Below are positions 62,704 to 64,000 of a stretch of 64,000 bases of DNA, one piece after another. Within the stretch, counting starts at the first letter, position 1, and every line of letters begins with the position of its first letter. The stretch comes from Anopheles merus (lineage: Eukaryota > Arthropoda > Insecta > Diptera > Culicidae): the NCBI RefSeq assembly GCF_017562075.2, contig NC_054083.1:43745269-43809268 (forward strand), read 5' to 3'. A program made the position numbers and the translations under genes. The notes beneath the pieces were generated by a model. It ran no database searches. It was not told where the DNA came from and saw nothing but the letters and a program-made list of their open reading frames with translations.

Positions 62704-63010
62704 CTGTATAAGCTTAGTATAAGTGTCGCGGACGGTGATGAGAGTTTCCCACCGTGCCCATCATCTTCAATCAATCACAGCAAATAGTTTACTGATTTCC
62801 CTCCACGAAAGCGTACGCTTCTCGAAACGATATCACTGAGTCGTGAGATCTTATCGTGACTAACATCGAAAGTCAATTTTCCCCAAAAAAAATCACACTG
62901 ATATGAAGTCACCAACCAGTGACGGGGTAAGGTTAGGCTAGGCAAGCGTGTAGTTACTGTCACCTCTTTTAGTCGGAAAGAAACTTCCGCCCGAGTCCCC
63001 ACCAAACACG
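62704..63010. other. Spacer and promoter region before copy B
   Basis: About 310 nt with no coding sequence. It must contain the promoter of copy B if that gene has its own; no TATA box stands out. Confidence 0.5.
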
Positions 63011-64000
63011 ATGGGTCATTTCTTCACGTTCCCGCGTATTCCGGTGTTTATTTTGTACTGCTGCTGCTTCATCATCACCGCCACCACTGCGGTGGATCCA
63101 CCGACCTGTGATTCATCCTACGGATGCATCTCCTCCATCCGGCAGGAGGACTGTGCCAAGGGCGAGATATTGATCTCGGGCGGTTCGCTCAACGGTTGCT
63201 GTCCGGGTTGCCGCGGCGGTCGAACCTACCTGGCCGTGTGTAACCTGAACATTCCCGATCGGCGCTGTGCGCCGGGCCTGAAGTGTGTTGGGCGCAAGTG
63301 TATCTACGATCGCTGTGAGTTACGTTAGGTCCTCTCAGGAAACGATTTTGGAGACATTAGTTGAAGTTGGGGTTTGCATTCTTCAGCCACCTGTCTGCAC
63401 ACGATGCATCTGGATAAGGATTTGGTCGGCTGGATCCCGAAGTGCAACCTGGACGGGACGTACGCGGCCAAGCAGTGCCGGGGAGATCGGCTGTCCGGTC
63501 GCTGCTTCTGCTACAGCGAGGACGGCAAACGGATCTTCGGCTGGGACTGGTACCGCAACACCGAGCGGATGACTTGCGGTAAGGACACACCAGTGACAGA
63601 GTATACGGAAATGCAAAGTTTGAGATCTGCTTGCCACTCTTTCTTGCCAGCCTGCAGCAGACGCCGCGATAAGCTGGAGAAGGAGGGCCGCTTCGATGTC
63701 ACGCTGCACTGTACGCAAAACGGCAACTACGAGGAGCTGCAGTGCGATTCGGGACTGTGCTGGTGTGCGGACGAGCTGACCGGCAGTGTCCAGCTGGGCA
63801 CGACCGTCGTGCATGAAAGCTTGTGGGAGCTGCTGCCCTGCTGTGAGTATGCTTGCGCATTGATCGAGCCCGGCCATCTTCGCTAACCTTCTGGCGCGCT
63901 CCCCGTCACACAGATAACAGCACGCTGCACGGTGAGTCGTACCTGCGCCAGTGCGAAAGTGCGGCCCAGGCGCAGAAGCTGATTCTGAAGAAGTTTTACG
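63011..64000 (+). CDS. Secreted thyroglobulin type-1 repeat protein, copy B (partial)
   Basis: Exons 63011-63314, 63387-63578, 63651-63842 and 63914 to beyond the window end. Intron positions and phases match copy A. Signal peptide with hydrophobic core VFILYCCCFIITATTA, then a cysteine-rich module (GGSLNGCCPGC, CAPGLKC). Tg1 unit 1 has GWIPKCNLDGTYAAKQCRG with CFCYSEDGKRIFGW. Unit 2 is canonical, with GNYEELQCDSGLCWCADELTG. The start of unit 3 (YNSTLHGESYLRQCES) is visible before the window cuts the gene. The protein is closely related to copy A, so this is a tandem duplication. Function unknown; secreted binding protein or protease inhibitor are the family-based guesses. Confidence 0.85.

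Noticed and set aside
1..64000. CRISPR arrays, prokaryotic operons, phage or insertion sequences
   Set aside because: The window is eukaryotic nuclear DNA with spliced genes; no regularly spaced repeats or bacterial-type genes were seen.

Overview
The window is eukaryotic nuclear DNA from an insect, most likely an Anopheles mosquito. Evidence: multi-exon genes with GT-AG introns, GC-rich third codon positions, AT-rich non-coding DNA full of CA/GT microsatellites, an intron-bearing tRNA-Tyr, a TCT-type ribosomal-protein initiator, and proteins that read as insect orthologues. All exon models below were built by hand from splice sites and reading phase; in every complete gene the summed exon length is a whole number of codons.

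Layout. 1-6265: non-coding, with a cluster of GATA motifs at 5.2-5.4 kb. 6266-6370 (-): tRNA-Tyr with a GT-rich intron. 7649-10105 (+): DGAT2/MOGAT-family acyltransferase, tail-to-tail with kynurenine 3-monooxygenase (10866-14078, -). 16963-17564 (-): ribosomal protein S13, head-to-head with a FAM234-family membrane protein (18817-21061, +). 21.06-24.66 kb: non-coding, with a decayed non-LTR reverse transcriptase. 24818-30228 and 31792-34057 (+): two tandem purine nucleoside phosphorylase genes; the first has two alternative first coding exons, one behind a TATA box. 34.06-37.98 kb: long T-rich spacer, probably partly the 3' UTR of the next gene. 37984-58951 (-): a very large neurabin/spinophilin gene with PP1-binding motif, PDZ, coiled coil and SAM domain, introns up to 9 kb and a candidate 21-nt microexon. 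60541-62685 and 63011 to the window end (+): two tandem genes for secreted cysteine-rich proteins with thyroglobulin type-1 repeats; the second is cut by the window edge.

The genes do not form one pathway. They are a typical mixed insect neighbourhood: lipid synthesis (DGAT2), tryptophan catabolism and eye pigment (KMO), translation (RpS13, tRNA-Tyr), purine salvage (two PNPs) and neuronal or cytoskeletal scaffolding (Spn). The points most worth attention are the PNP pair (tract-wise sequence identity suggesting gene conversion, plus alternative promoters), the Spn microexon or alternative N-terminus, and the tandem thyroglobulin-repeat genes whose architecture recalls IGF-binding proteins. 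No prokaryotic system or CRISPR array is present.
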